DNA of 6,439 bases from an uncultured bacterium. GTDB lineage: Bacteria > Bacillota > Clostridia > Christensenellales > Borkfalkiaceae. The notes beneath the pieces were generated by a model. It saw only the letters and a program-made list of their open reading frames with translations, was not told the origin of the DNA and did not search any database. Positions 6,206-6,439 of this stretch are shown here, piece after piece. The stretch spans positions 3,606-10,044 of the forward strand of contig CAKXBD010000074.1 in the NCBI GenBank assembly GCA_934871445.1. The letters run 5' to 3'. The translations under genes and the position numbers were made by a program. How positions within the stretch are numbered: position 1 is the first letter of the stretch; each line of letters starts with the position of its first letter.

Positions 6206-6439
6206 ATGGAAGAAAGAAAGATTATATTCGTATGCACGGGAAATACCTGCCGTTCGCCCATGGCGGAGGCCGTACTGCGTTCGGAGATCAGACGCTTGAA
6301 CATTCGGGACGCCGCGGTTTTTTCCGCAGGGTTGAAGGCCTCGGAAAACGGAAACATCAATCCCAATTCCGCGGCGGTATTATCGGAGAACGGGTTATCC
6401 ATCGATAATTTTTCTTCCCGAGAGCTCGATCCGGATATG
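6206..6439 (+). CDS. Low-molecular-weight protein phosphatase, probably YwlE-like protein-arginine phosphatase (5' part; cut by window edge)
   Basis: The first 78 codons are present. The start MEERKIIFVCTGNTCRSPMAEAVL carries the family's P-loop C-X5-R-S: nucleophile C10, R16 and S17, in CTGNTCRS. The family (about 145-160 residues) hydrolyses phosphate from phosphoproteins through a cysteinyl-phosphate intermediate. The general-acid Asp near the C-terminus lies outside the window. T14 corresponds by position to Thr11 of B. subtilis YwlE, the residue that favours phospho-arginine over phospho-tyrosine, where classical tyrosine phosphatases have a bulkier Ile or Leu. The tsaC neighbour is also as in the ywlC-ywlE cluster. 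Arginine-phosphatase function is therefore likely but inferred. A GGGA site at 6196-6199, 6 nt before the ATG, supports the start. The next gene in similar clusters is often rpiB, which cannot be checked here. Confidence 0.9.
   Translation, partial: MEERKIIFVCTGNTCRSPMAEAVLRSEIRRLNIRDAAVFSAGLKASENGNINPNSAAVLSENGLSIDNFSSRELDPDM

Overview
The window is a densely packed, single-direction (+) stretch of a bacterial chromosome, most likely from a member of the Bacillota, probably a clostridial lineage. The reasons are purine-rich Shine-Dalgarno sites, an ACT-domain/UPF0210 gene pair typical of Gram-positive bacteria, a PepF-type M3 oligoendopeptidase, and a YwlC-YwlE-like gene pair. Assignment below phylum is inference. 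There is no rRNA, tRNA, CRISPR array, insertion sequence, phage gene or other sign of an accessory region. The content is core metabolism and information processing.

Region 1 (2-1606) is a two-gene unit: the 3' part of a small ACT-domain protein (UPF0237), then a complete UPF0210/DUF711 protein nine bases downstream. The pair is conserved in many Firmicutes, but the UPF0210 protein has no established biochemical function. Region 2 (1607-1791) is the only sizeable non-coding gap. It holds a textbook extended -10 sigma-A promoter and a roughly 120-nt leader whose first transcribed bases can form a 9-bp helix with a site 60 nt downstream. Region 3 (1792-6439) looks like one operon driven by that promoter: pepF (M3 oligoendopeptidase F), dnaB (replicative helicase), a tsaC/sua5-type threonylcarbamoyl-AMP synthase, and the first 78 codons of a low-molecular-weight phosphatase with a YwlE-like P-loop. 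Gaps are 13 nt (pepF-dnaB), 29 nt or a 4-nt ATGA overlap (dnaB-tsaC, depending on the start), and 46 nt (tsaC-phosphatase).

The operon brings together peptide turnover, replication-fork unwinding, universal t6A tRNA modification and a phosphatase probably specific for phospho-arginine. There is no obvious single pathway, and the grouping fits a growth-linked housekeeping operon. I see no clear new multi-gene system. The points most worth a second look are the long acidic DnaB tail ending in an SSB-tip-like DDELPF(E), the structured pepF leader, the functionally orphan ACT/UPF0210 module, and the Thr in the phosphatase P-loop.
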